Origin: Lactarius indigo
Lineage: Eukaryota; Basidiomycota; Agaricomycetes; Russulales; Russulaceae
Length of the DNA stretch: 64,000 bases
Reading direction: 5' to 3'
NCBI GenBank assembly: GCA_025766275.1
Contig: JAFKAC010000017.1
Coordinates: 248,001-312,000 of the forward strand
A model generated the notes under the pieces. That model saw only the letters and a list, made by a program, of their open reading frames with translations, did not search any database and was not told where the DNA came from. Below are positions 45,590 to 57,430 of the stretch, in pieces; the stretch's first letter is position 1; each line of letters opens with the position of its first letter. The position numbers were made by a program, and so were the translations under genes.

Positions 45590-46157
45590 TGTAACGCCAC
45601 TACAGGGGCGTTGAGTACGACCTGTACTAAGTCAGTCAATCGCTCGGTAGTCAAAGCTCAGCGGCTTGACTTCAGTAGGGATGATGCACAAGAGTCACAA
45701 GGACGTATGTCACTTGGACTGTAGAGGAGGGCTAAGACTCGAAGGCCTAGCGAAGACGGGGATCGGGGAATAAGGAGACTCTGCGCGGACGAGTGTAGTA
45801 TTACACAAGAAGTCTAGTCTACCGTACAAGCTAGGTATAACTAGAGTTAAATAGAAATCGTACTGTATGGCCATCACAAACAGATGGCGCCATCGCCAAA
45901 CCGAGGAAGAAAGGGGTGAACATAAGGGGAACAAAGCAGGGTCATATCGAGAATAAAGGAGAATCACGCGGGGTCGCGCGTGAGAGGAAACGAGTTGGAA
46001 ACTGGCACATGTCAAGCTTTATCAAAAGAGAACGTCGATAAGCAGGGCGCGTGGTAGAAACCGGGTAATCGTAAAGTCCGCGTAGTCGTACAGGGCTCGT
46101 ATGGTGTGGGAAGGGAGCAATGGTGAAGGAAGAAACGAGTCCAAGAAAATCGTAACA
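45590..46157 (-). repeat. 5' LTR of element D
   Basis: It is 568 bp. In element orientation TATTTAA begins at 45853 and the self-primer 11-mer begins at 45820, 33 nt downstream. A 101-codon open frame inside is present in both LTR copies but has no known match and is probably fortuitous. Confidence 0.95.
45810..45853 (-). promoter_or_regulatory. LTR promoter and RNA start of element D
   Basis: A TATTTAA box and the predicted start at 45820 (AGACTAGACTT). The leader from here to the GTG at 45571 holds no ATG in any frame. Confidence 0.68.
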
Positions 46158-46162
46158 CACAG

Positions 46163-46325
46163 ACTGAGAATCATGGACTGATAGTCTCAGTCTGACAGTC
46201 TCAGACTGACAATCTCGGACTGACAATCTCAGACTGACAATCTCGGACTGACAATCTCAGACTGACAATCTCGGACTGACACTCTCAGACTGACAATCTC
46301 GTACTGGCAATCTCGGACTGACATA
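46163..46325. repeat. 14-bp CGGACT/CAGACT array
   Basis: The unit is close to CTGACAATCTCGGA. CGGACT alternates with CAGACT, giving a 28-bp higher-order pattern that looks like CpG decay. It is the right part of the array cut by element D and lies upstream of the KDZ gene. Confidence 0.85.
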
Positions 46326-46421
46326 CCCATATAGATTCAGTGTCCGAGACACCTGCCACAAACTATCAGGTATCTCTGAGATCGATAATGGACATATATG
46401 AGATGTGCATGGAGCAGCAGA

Positions 46422-46428
46422 TATAAAA
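46422..46428 (+). promoter_or_regulatory. TATA box of the KDZ gene
   Basis: TATAAAA lies about 80 nt upstream of the ATG at 46506. Confidence 0.55.
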
Positions 46429-47190
46429 GGAACATTGATACATACCGAAATAGCATCATCCACCACAGATACACCCCTCCTGTTTATACTTTCTGATCAC
46501 CAGAGATGCCTCGGAGACGTGCAGCTGAATCTCTTCTACCAGCTGAGGAGGGTATTGAAGAAGTTATCATTCATCACAGACGGACCAAGAGGGGCATTCG
46601 GACCACGCAGAAGTCTGTCCCCATTCTCCTCCCAACCAAGGCAAAGGCTGGAGAGTCTTCCAACTCAAAGAAGGGAAAGAAGGACAAAGCATTAGATCCA
46701 GCCACAGCAGAGGGATCTCAAATGGCCTCAGCCTCCTTCAAAGATACACAAGCCGAGCAATGGATAGATGAGCAAATGGATGAGCCTCCAAATGATGAGA
46801 CCAAGCAGTCTCAACCACAGGCACCTGTATGTACCAGATATCCACTACATGGGGTGAAGGATGCTAATTTGATGTAGACTGTCATGGAGCAATGGCTTCA
46901 ACTCCGGAGCAGATATCTCCATATACTTTTGGCCATGGAGAGTCGGCCTTCTTCCTCCACATGCTCTATATGCCATGGCCATGGAGAGGTCAAGTGCCCT
47001 GACTGTGTCGGAGCACCACTGTTTTGTCAATCCTGCTGTGTCAAGTCTCACAGGCATTCACCATTTCATCGGCCACTTCTATGGACTGCAACACACTATA
47101 CTCCGGTTTCACTGCACTCACTGGGATTTGTGCTGTTCCTTGGGCATGCTGGTGCACCATGTCCATTGACTGTTGAAGTATAATACCATT

Positions 47191-47982
47191 TGTTACGGCT
47201 TCACCCTTGCGACCTCGACAAACGGCGATACGACGAGGGCAATCACACGACGAAGAAAAGGATGACGAAGAAAAGGCTGAGATAAGCCGAAAAGTCAGAG
47301 ATAAGTGCCCCGGTCCGCGAGTCCATTGGACATTCTGCGATGATGCGCAGAACTGTAGGTTCCATCGGCCCGGATAAAAGCAACATCCGAGTCGCCCATC
47401 ATGTGACCCCAGCATGTGACATGGCTAGAATGCACCGGAAGAGTCCAGATGAGCTTGTGCCTGGCTGACTGATGATTGGTACCTGATGACTGATACTGGC
47501 TGCGGATGACTTATAGATGATTACACTGTTACGATAAGGACGACTGATACTTCGTTCTGATTGGTTGACCGACTGTATGCTGACTGATGCTTACACATTC
47601 CTGATGACACCCTTACTGTACGATTACTCACCCTAGGGCCGTTGTAATAGGGTTTCTGAGTTTGAACCTTACGCTAGCTAGGGTATAAGTAGGGTAGCTT
47701 GTATCCCCGGTTCCCTAGCTTGAGATCTTGTGGAATTGTACCTGCTGTTTGCAGCTTTCCCTCTATCTTTTCAGTTGGGCTGTCTGCTCATTCCCCTTTC
47801 CCCTTTTATCTGCCATTCTCTGCCTCTCAGTACTTCTGTCTGATAGAAGGCTGCTAGTATTCCTGTCGACTAGGGGACATCTTGGCTGTATTTGTCTCCC
47901 CCGTAAGTTGGCTGACGATTTGGGGCAACGTGTTCCCACAGCACCGTCCAAGTCGGACACTACGTTTGGTACAAACGTAACA
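47191..47982. repeat. Solo LTR (separate family) in a KDZ intron
   Basis: It is 792 bp, TGTTACGG to CGTAACA, with duplication CCATT at 47186-47190 and 47983-47987. The TATA box TATAAGTAGGG at 47683 resembles family 1. The end motifs suggest another gypsy family with no internal copy in this window. Orientation is probably + from the TATA box. Confidence 0.9.
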
Positions 47983-48025
47983 CCATTGCATTGTCTCATG
48001 TGTACCTGTGCTCATGCTCATCTAG

Positions 48026-48567
48026 TGTAACGCCGTCACGGCGTGAGCTCGACTTGAGCACGGAGTAGCGGTAACAACTTAGCGTTATGTCAATCCTTTG
48101 AGTGAGCTTGAAGACGCGGAGGTCCAAGCGTACGATGCGGTAAATACACGAAGGTATACCGAAGGGTCGAAGATGCAGGTCACGAGCGAAGTTGGACAAT
48201 CTATCTGAGGCGAAGGCGAAGAGAGAAAGACGAGACAACAAGTGACGATTCAAGAAGACCAAGATGGCGTATCTTGGTCTTCACAAGACAGATTAAATAC
48301 AAAACTAGCAGGCTTTCAAGCGCTGCCACGAGTCACCATAAGTAAGCGTCCAATGTGTCGCGTAAGTAGCTCAAACCCTAGTACTACTAGTACTAGTCTC
48401 AGTGGCGTCTGTCCTCAGTCAGCTATCAGTACCGTATCTCCTATCGTGCTATCATATCACCGCGCTATCGTAGTTAAGTCCGTCACTAATATACCTTACC
48501 GCCATAGTGACAACCGGTACAGTAAGGGTACTTAGCAAATGTAGCGATCCAGAGTCGAAACGTGACA
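48026..48567 (-). repeat. 3' LTR of element E
   Basis: It is 542 bp. In element orientation it is preceded by the polypurine tract AAAAAGGGGGGTGA (48568-48581). Confidence 0.95.
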
Positions 48568-48598
48568 TCACCCCCCTTTTTAGCGTGAGGCTCCAGAC

Positions 48599-51500
48599 TC
48601 ACCGAAAGTCGCGGGCTGGCCAGTCGCGCTGCTCATCAGCGATGCGCTCCAAGGCAGTGGCGCGTTCCAGGCGGTAGATGGAGTCGCGTCGGTCGTCCTG
48701 CGCACACTCGATCATTGTGCAGAGTTGACTCACCCTAGCGCAAAGTCGATCCAGCTCGTAGCTGGCCGTGCGGAAGCGCGTGACCTCCGCGGTGAGCGAC
48801 TCATCGTTAATACGATTGAGCGCATGGTCGGTGATCTTGTCGGCTTCGAAGACGACAAGGTCCTCGTGTGGGTACGTGGGGCGGCGCGCAGCGGAGACGT
48901 GGGGTTTGGCGTAGAAGGGCTTACCATAGACATGTGGCGAGCCCGGTATAACCCCTAATATGAGGGGGTCCGCCCCACCGATGATTTGGATGTGCGACGC
49001 GTCCCTCTCTACTCCATCTGGCCCGGTGATGGGGTATCAAATATAATGGGGTCGTCGGTTCACCCGGAACCCTTCAGGCGCAATGACATGCGCGGGGTCC
49101 TCGGCGGCGGTGAACGGACGGTGATCGGCGGCGCCAGGCACGCGCACGCATCCTCGATACATGGGGGAGCCGTCGGTGTAGACAAGCCAGGGCGTGATGA
49201 GGGGATTATCAGCATTGCGTTTCGTTCGAAGGAAGGCATGTCTCGCCGGGTAAAAATCTTCGTCGTCATGGCCAGCCTCAGCTGCCGCCATCGCTGCCGT
49301 CGCTCGTGCATCTCCCTCAGTCGGGCCGCTGCTGAGTCGAGCTGTTCCTTCTGCCACTCCGCCGCTACCTTCTTCCAACCCTCCAACTCGTACTCCATCA
49401 GCGCTTGAACGCTGGTCGTTGCTCGGGAAAACACCGCGAACGCCGATGAGGTCGTCGCTTGGGGGGATAGCGGCGATTGGTTCCCGCTCACCACGATCGT
49501 TTCGGAAGACGTGGACGACGGCTCGGTCGTCGTCGGGGGTAGTTGTCGGATCGGGGAATCTGGTGACGACGTTGATCCATTCTTGCGTGGTGATGGGCCC
49601 CTCTGCTGGTGCAAGAGGCGTCCATGGCGTGAGCTGAGTATTTGGGACTTCGGTGTCGTCGTCCTCAGCCAAGAGGGCGTGGGCATCTTCTGCGAGGGAG
49701 TCAAGGAGCTGCGCCTGTGTGACATGTCGCAATGGGGAAGTAGGCATGAAAGTAGTGGCTGATCGGAGGAAGAGGGGGTGACTGTCCTCTGTCCGAATGA
49801 CCCCTACTTTATCTCTTTTTCCGTGGGCCTGTGTTTCCTGATACAGGCGGAGTGCTTCCGGTGCGAAGACGTCATCTTTGTTGACCCACTGATTTTCCGA
49901 GTCTGGGTATCCCTTCCATTTGATGAGGTATTGAAGGCGTCTTCCCCTGCCGAAGTGCCGGGAGTCTAGAATGGCTTCGACTTCGTATTCCTCCTCTCCT
50001 TCTATCAATTCGGGCGGTGGTCGTGTGAAGTTTTCTCCATGCAAAAGGGTTTGCTTGTACAGAGTGAGAAGATCAATGTGAAACACTGGATGAATGCTCC
50101 ACTGTGTGGGAAGTTCCAATCGATAGTTGTAAGGGGACATCACCTGTATTACCCGAAAGGGTCCGTGGCGTCGCACCACTAGTTTTGCCGTTGGTTGATT
50201 GGTCCGGAGGTGCTTGCCCTCAAGCCACATGAGATCGTTGACACTGAATTTGGGCGTATCTTTGTTGTGCACCCAGGATTCTTGAGCTTTCTTCATGAGG
50301 CGTTGGGCATTGTCTCTAACCTCTTTGAGTTGTGTCAGTCGCGCCGTTACGAGAGGAATTGGAGATGGCTTATCAGTCCAATCCACGTGAGGATCATATC
50401 CCATCAGAAGTTGAAACGGCAACTGTTTGGTGTGTTCGTGCGGCCAATTGTTGTGCGCGAATTCGGCGATTGGTAGATAGGCTACCCAGTTATCTTGACG
50501 CTCATTTACCCAGAAGCGCAAGTACTGTTCCAGCCACTGGTTAGTCCTTTCGGACTGTCCGTCTGTACGTGGGTGGTACGCCGTTGATATGTTCTGCTGG
50601 ATCCCCAAAATTCGGCATGCTTCCTGAGCGAACTTGGACGTGAAGCATGGATCGTGGTCGCTAATGATTTTACGCGGTAGCCCGAAGCGTTTGAAGACGT
50701 GAGTCACGTACAGGGCTGCCGTCTCTTCGGCCATGATCTCCTCTCTGCAGGGGATAAAGACGGAGGCTTTGCTGCAATCGTGGTCGGTGACTGTTAGTAT
50801 GCTATCGTACCCTTTTGACGGAGGGAGTTTCATGATGAAGTCCATTGCCACCGTGTAAAACGGCGTGGCTTCTAGTATTGGCGTAATAGGATGCAGCGCG
50901 GCCCGTATGGGTCGAGTGTTTACTTTGTTACGTTGGCATTCTGCACATCCTTGTACGTATTCGCATACGTCTCGCCACAGTTGTGGCCACCAGTAGTGTC
51001 GTTCCAGGATTCGTTGAGTCCTCGCGATTCCCGGATGGCCATGTATCGGCAGGTCGTGGTGGTCATGTATCAGCGTACGATGTGTGGATGCGGGTCCGGT
51101 TATCACGAACCTGCCATCCTTGTACCACTCCCCCTGTATCTTTTTGAGCTGATGGGGGTCTACCCACATCTTGATGACTTCTTCATCCTGTTGGTGACGC
51201 GGTTGCAGTAGATTTGGGTTTGCAATGAAGGTGCGCGCCACGTTGAGGGTCCTTACGAAAACTTCGGGGGGTAGGACGACGACTTTGTCGTTGTCCTCAG
51301 CTCCTTGATCGTAGTCGGGTCGCCTTGATAAGGCGTCCGCCCTTCCGTTGTTCTTTCCTTTAATGTGGTGAATTTCGAAGTCGTACTCGGAGAGTTCGAG
51401 TACTTCCCTGGCAACCCGTCGACTGATCTTTTGCGGCGACTTCCAGTACTGTAGGTTGAGGTGATCGGAGTAGATTTTGATCTTATGCGGGGCCCCCGCA

Positions 51501-53320
51501 AGCAGGGGCCTCCAGTTCCTCAGGGCTTTGACAATTGCTAGTAACTCCAAGTCGTAAATGTCGTAATTTCGTTCTGCTTCCGAGAACGTCGCGGAGTAGT
51601 ATCCTATGGGGTGTCGCTTTCCGTCAGACTTTTTCTGTAGTAGGACAGCTCCCACCGCGTATCCTGACGCGTCAACCTCTAGCTCGAATGGGTCTTGAAG
51701 TACCGGATGTGCTAGAACCGGTTCCTCGGTCACGAGGTTTTTGAGCGTGATAAATGCCTTGTCCTCTGCATCTGTCCATCGCCATTCTTCGTCTTTTCGT
51801 GTTAACCTGGTAAGTGGTTTGGCGTGATTGGCGAAGCCGCGAATGAATAGTCTGTAAAAGTTGCAGAAACTGAGGGAGGATCGAACATCCTTGACCTTCG
51901 TGGGCGTTGGCCAGTCTTTAATTCCCTGAACTTTTACAGGGTCCATGCGAGTTACCCCCCTTTCAAGGATTACCCCCAGGTAATCCATTCGTGGCTGGTG
52001 GAACAGGCATTTTTCCAGCTTGAAGTATAAGTCGTGTTCCTCCGTGACATGGAGGACGTCACGAACGGCCGCGACGTGGGCTGCGAGATCATGATCAAAG
52101 TGAGTGGCGATCCCAATGTCATCCATATAGACATGTATCGTAGTCCCAAGACGTTCATGTTTCGCTATCGTGTCCCGATATATGTGGTTCATCATAGCTT
52201 GGAAGGTGGCGGGGGAGTTGGTAAGACCGAAGAACATGACTGTGGGTTCAAAGAGGCCGAACTTGGTTTTGAAAGCTGCCTTCTCTTGGTTGCCGTCACG
52301 GATGCGTATGTTATTGTAGCCCCATCGAATATCAAGTTTGGTGTAGATGTGGGCGTTGCTAAGATCAAGGATGAGGTCTTGAATGAGCGGAAGGGGGTAC
52401 TGGTTGCGAATAGTATGCGAGTTAATGACCCGGTAGTCCTGCACCGGGCGTAGTTTTCCGTCCTTCTTTTTGATGAAAAAGAAAGATGATGCGTACGGGG
52501 AGATGGAAGGGCGTAGGTAACCCTGTTTCAGTTTCTTGTCTAAGAACTCCTTGAGTTCGCCCTCTTCCTTTTGCGTCATAGGGTATATTTTGCAGTCTAT
52601 GGCGGCCGGCGTGGACGGTTTGAAGTCGATGGCGTGGTCCCACGGTCGAGCCAGGGGGAAGCAATGCGAGGCTTGCTTGCTGAATAATTTGCTGAATACG
52701 GCATATTCTGGGGGAAGGACGGTCGGTGCTTGGTGTTGTCCTGCTTGTATGGCCAGTTCTGTCGAAGTGGTGGCCCTTGCGTACATTTCTTCTTCTAGCT
52801 CGCGTACGATGTCTTCCTTTTCGGCCACTATCAGGGCTCGAATAGCGGTTACCGAAAGCAGCGCTTCTTCGGTGGCTAGTACTACTGGTTGCATGTCGGG
52901 GTGTATGGTTGCCGTTGCCCATTGGATAGTGGGTTTGAAGGCGCTAAGCCAGGGGTATCCGAGGACGATGTCCTCGCTTCCGAGATCCGTGACCAGGAAG
53001 GTCATCTTTTTTACCTGTCCTCGTGTTTTCACTTCTAGGTTAACGTAATGAGTGATCAACCCAGCTTTGTTTTCCGTATTATCTATATTCCATATTTTGC
53101 GCGGTGTTTTTAGTGGGCGTACCGGGATTCCTGCCCGCTTTGCCATGCTTGGTCGGATAAAATTGTCGGTTGCTCCAGAGTCAACCAACACATTGGTTTC
53201 AGTCGTTTGGTATTCCGTTCGGACGATTACTGGAATTCGCAATGATCGATAGCGCGTTGTCACGATTACAGAATTACAATGCAAGGCCCTCACCCAGACT
53301 GACGGGTTCAGGCGTCCCGA
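48599..53320 (-). pseudogene. pol: pol of element E, one TGA
   Basis: This is the -1 frame after gag: protease (DSGATDNF), RT (VYMDDIG), RNase H, integrase, GPY/F module, chromodomain (YEVEAILD to YLIKWKGYP, about 49900-49990), C-terminal extension and coiled coil. One TGA at 49037-49039 lies inside the extension, where C has CGA (Arg). The frame then continues to the natural TGA at 48599-48601, in line with C. All enzymatic domains lie before the stop, so this copy tests whether the extension is needed. Confidence 0.9.
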
Positions 53321-55377
53321 AAACCCTCTTTTCCCCATAGGTCCTGCAGTATGAGGTCCTTTACTTCATCCGTGCTATTGGCCACCTGTGTGAGCCATTC
53401 CTTTGCTTGTTCTCCAGCCGTCTTGGTGCTCGCCGTGTTGATCTGGGGTATGGGCGTTGCGCTTGGTGCTGGCGACATGTACCCCGGCAGTGACGGGGCA
53501 TACTGTGAAGGCGCGTATTGTGATATGGGCCCTTGGGGGTATCCGACAGTTTCGGTCATGCGACTGCTGGACGCGGCAGTTGGCCATTGTTGCTGGACGC
53601 GTGGGTGCGGGCAATTTCGTGAGAGATGTCCCGGAGCATGACAGTTATAGCAAAGGACATTCCTTAGGTCCCTTCGAGAGCCCCCTCTTCCTCACCCTCT
53701 TGCTCCCGGTCCCCCTCTTGGTGGAAATGGCAGTGTGGGCCAATTGTGATGCGGCAGTTTGTTGAAGTCGATATCTTCGGACCCTGCCAATCTCACCTTG
53801 GCGCGGTCGGCCGAGGTATCCATGGCCCAGGGGTTGGTCTGTGGTAGGTTTTGTGGGACTGCCCATCCCGCGTTGCCGCTTTGCTTCTTCGGCTGCATTG
53901 TCGTATTCTTGTACTCGTTGAGCCTTGCCTTGAGGTGTATGTAGTTCTTTTGCCGCTTGAGGACGGCCCTCTTCCAGTCGTCGAATGTTACAGGGTCGTC
54001 GAATTGGAACGCGTTTTTGAAGAGTTCCTTGGGCAAACCCGATGTAAAAAGGTCGATGGTTTGCGGTTCATTGAGGCGGTAGTGAGCCTTCCATGCGAGC
54101 TGTTCAAAATCATTGACGTACTTGTCAATGTCTTCTCCTGTCATTTTAAAGCCCTTCCGTAGTATAGCCTGGGCTTGTTCTCGTTCTAGTGTGTTCTCGA
54201 AGCGCTGGCTGAAGCCGTCGGCAACGGCTTCCCAGAGCGCTGGGGTATAGGGGCTAATCCCTCGTTGTATTTGTCGATTGAGCCAGTTCAGGAAGGATAG
54301 CACCCATTTGCTGACTGCTCCGCCTTTGATGTAAGATAGAAACAGGAGGCATCTCCTGTAGTCGTTCCGCATGATGGGGGCGTCCAAGTTCATGCCCCAA
54401 TAAACGTGCCACTGTGTCAGGAATTGATCTATTTTGAGTCTGTCTCCATCAAAAATGGAGGGTGGCTCGCCGGTGAGTTTTTCATTATGATGTCCTCCCC
54501 CTCCTCCGGCGTCCCCTCCTCCGCCTCCTCCTCCTCCGCCTCCTCCTGGCGGTCCACCGGGTGGTCCTCGCGGTGGTTCGGTTCTTCGTATATCGAAGGG
54601 GACTCCTCCACCGGGTGGCGGTGGCGGGTCTCCACTGGGCCCACCAGTTCCTGGAGGCAGTTCGAGTGCGATGGGTCTTCCTGACGGTGGATCTCCTCTA
54701 TCAGACCCTATTGCTCGGAATATGGCGGCATCGTCGGCCGTCATTCGTCTTCCGGTCTCTGGGTTGATGGGCATGAGTATTTCCCTCGCCTCTGCTCGTA
54801 TTGCGCGTGATTCTTCTAGCGCCACTTCTTCCATTGCTTGCGTGATGGTTGCCATAATGGCTGGTGATCTAATATGAATTGGTTCTGGTTCTGTGATATG
54901 GGCGGACTCAGCTCGTTCAAGGAGGAGATCTTGTATTGCTCCTCCGCTAGTCTCTGTTTGCTCTGGTTCTCGTCCTTCGTCTTCTTGGCTTTGTTCTTCT
55001 TCCTCTTCTTCCTCCTCTGACACTACTTCTCCGGTAGAGTGTTCTCTCACTTGCCCGTCAATAGGGCCCCAATCTGCTCGACTGTTGAGTTCTCGTGCGT
55101 CGATATTGCAGCGATATCTGGGTCCCGCTGGTCGTACTATGTCCCACTGAGAGTCTATGGGGTTCCACGTAACCTCTACCCAACACAAGTGGTCAAAGTT
55201 GAACTCAACTGGACGGAACCTGGTTGGTCCGTTAAATTCTACGAAATATCCGGTTTCTTCTTCTCTTTCCCTCCAGCTGGCAGCTTGTAAGAAGCGCGTG
55301 GGGATGTTGCGATCTCCTCTTCTTGGGAGCGAGTAAGGACGGAAGTTCGTCCACTGATCTCTTGTTGTTACGGCCAC
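53308..55377 (-). pseudogene. gag: gag of element E, one TGA, GTG start
   Basis: It opens at GTG 55377 (ATCGTGGC). In this frame a TAA lies 18 nt upstream with no ATG between them, so no upstream ATG can start it. The N-terminal domain, MATITQ internal start (54855), Gly-rich linker and capsid-like region match C. A TGA at 53692-53694 replaces Arg in the basic stretch just before the zinc knuckle. The frame then runs to TGA 53308-53310. Confidence 0.88.
53320..53326 (-). promoter_or_regulatory. -1 frameshift heptamer of element E
   Basis: G GGT TTT in the gag frame, same position as in C. Confidence 0.75.
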
Positions 55378-55383
55378 GATGAG

Positions 55384-55394
55384 ATCTTGGTCTT
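55384..55394 (-). other. Self-priming primer-binding site of element E
   Basis: It is AAGACCAAGAT in element orientation, 2 nt after the LTR, complementary to the predicted RNA start at 55636-55626. Confidence 0.75.
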
Positions 55395-55396
55395 AA

Positions 55397-55938
55397 TGTA
55401 ACGCTGTCACGGCGTGAGCTCGACTTGAGCACGGAGTAGCGGTAACAACTTAGCGTTATGTCAATCCTTTGAGTGAGCTTGAAGACGCGGAGGTCCAAGC
55501 GTACGATGCGGTAAATACACGAAGGTATACCGAAGGGTCGAAGATGCAGGTCACGAGCGAAGTTGGACAATCTATCTGAGGCGAAGGCGAAGAGAGAAAG
55601 ACGAGACAACAAGTGACGATTCAAGAAGACCAAGATGGCGTATCTTGGTCTTCACAAGACAGATTAAATACAAAACTAGCAGGCTTTCAAGCGCTGCCAC
55701 GAGTCACCATAAGTAAGCGTCCAATGTGTCGCGTAAGTAGCTCAAACCCTAGTACTACTAGTACTAGTCTCAGTGGCGTCTGTCCTCAGTCAGCTATCAG
55801 TACCGTATCTCCTATCGTGCTATCATATCACCGCGCTATCGTAGTTAAGTCCGTCACTAATATACCTTACCGCCATAGTGACAACCGGTACAGTAAGGGT
55901 ACTTAGCAAATGTAGCGATCCAGAGTCGAAACGTGACA
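55397..55938 (-). repeat. 5' LTR of element E
   Basis: It is 542 bp. In element orientation TATTTAA begins at 55670 and the self-primer ATCTTGGTCTT begins at 55636, 34 nt later. Confidence 0.95.
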
Positions 55939-57106
55939 TCTAGGGAATCAGAGCAGCACAGGGACCCCATGGCAAGAGAAATAAACACACCAGACCTGGG
56001 TTGTCATCTTCACTGCACTCCGTTCAAGAGGAACTAGAATCTCTCCAACTTTCAGACCACTCAGCCACACCCCAGGATACCCTGAAGCCTTGTGGTGTAT
56101 CAACTACTCCAATCATTTCAGATGCACTATTTGACAATTCGGACATCTTTCTGGATTCAAGTGACAAGCACATGTCCATGGATCAGGCACCCAGAGAGCT
56201 CTCAGGAAATCAGATTCTAACAATTGTGGACAGGAGTGGTATCTTTGAAATGGAGACAGTGTTCTGTGTCTGCCCCGAATCGGATAACCAAGATGAACAG
56301 CTGCTCCAGAGTGGTCTATTTCCTGCTACCTTCAAGCAAGTCAGGACTCTGTTCACATTCTCAGTTCTTGATGACTTTCTGAATGACAACTTGGAGTGCA
56401 AGACCACAGCCCAACAGTACTATTCCAAGTTGCAAAGCCAGACCAGTAGAATGTTCCCAGGACTTGTTCCGGTCTGTTCCTCTTCTTCCACATCACCCAC
56501 AGTCAATAATGAATTGTTGCAGAATTTGTATAGACAACTATTGAGGACATCATGCCAATGGCGAGACCTCAGGTCCAGAATGGAGCAGGGACTTGGACAC
56601 CAGTCGGAGGAAATGTCTCCGGATGGCTCCATGGCAGTTTTCTGCCCAGCATGTCCACAGCCAGGAGTCAACCTCCCAAGAGATTGGAAGGCCAGATATG
56701 AACTGTATGTGGAATCTTCGGACACTGTTTTCATGTCATTGACCCCCTATAGGAATGAATTGATCCGAACATTCATTATGGATGGAAATTTCTCTGCAGA
56801 GCACATGAGGCACAGGTCTGGAGAGAAGGATGTTGCACTGTCTGCTGGAATGGCCTTCATGGTGAATCCAGAACTGTACAAGGCTCATCTTAAAAGTGGC
56901 CATGAAATTGTCCAGGTATGTTGTGCCTCCCTACCAGGTTTGGTTTGGCTGATGGCCCAATAGCCAAGCACATGTAACACATACAAAGCCATTGAACAGG
57001 CAAATTCAAGTAGGGCACATCTTGATGTCACAGGGATTGGTGCAACAGCTTGCTGCCATGGATTCTTTGTTCCGACTTCTGTGGTAGACTTCCAGAAGGG
57101 AGAGAG

Positions 57107-57161
57107 GCATGCCCCATTCACTAAAAGTCTCAGTCTGCAACTGATTTACAATGATCTCCAG
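57107..57161 (+). other. GC-AG intron in the KDZ gene
   Basis: It is 55 bp, starting GCATGC and ending CTCCAG. Splicing gives the family motif GERQINMDY. The GC donor may be original, or a decayed GT. Confidence 0.65.
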
Positions 57162-57430
57162 GCAAATAAATATGGACTACAGCATCTGCAAAGCTCTTTC
57201 TTACAACATGGAAGACATGCCAGTTGCACTGGTGATGTATGACATCATGTGCCAATACAGAGTGCACTTCCAGGAGTGAGTAAGTAACAGTCCAGGATTG
57301 TCACTACCCAGCTCCGAGGCCTTGGACATCCGGATGGGTATCGGACTGTTCCACATACATGGCCACCAAGATTCTTGCTTACCACGATTCTCTCCGAGCT
57401 ACATTCCTGGTGCAAAGCAGGTTGATGGAG

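Larger units (their letters stand above)
30452..46157 (-). mobile_element. Ty3/gypsy chromovirus D (family 3), split by element C
   Basis: The 568-bp LTRs (5' copy 45590-46157, 3' copy 30452-31019) differ at only about two sites, so insertion is recent. The duplication CACAG lies at 30447-30451 and 46158-46162. Its own length is about 7.84 kb once element C (31837-39699) and one GTTTC copy are removed. gag is intact. pol has one TGA and one TAA plus the C insertion. LTR and protein sequences are well separated from families 1 and 2, yet the self-priming layout, GTG start, frameshift and C-terminal extension are all shared. Confidence 0.95.
48026..55938 (-). mobile_element. Ty3/gypsy chromovirus E (family 2), nearly intact
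   Basis: It is 7913 bp with 542-bp LTRs (5' copy 55397-55938, 3' copy 48026-48567) that differ at one seen position. The duplication TCTAG lies at 48021-48025 and 55939-55943. It sits in the same KDZ intron as the solo LTR, 38 bp away. Coding regions are complete except for one TGA in gag and one in pol, both at CGA arginine codons of the family. It is recent, and defective by two point changes. Confidence 0.95.
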
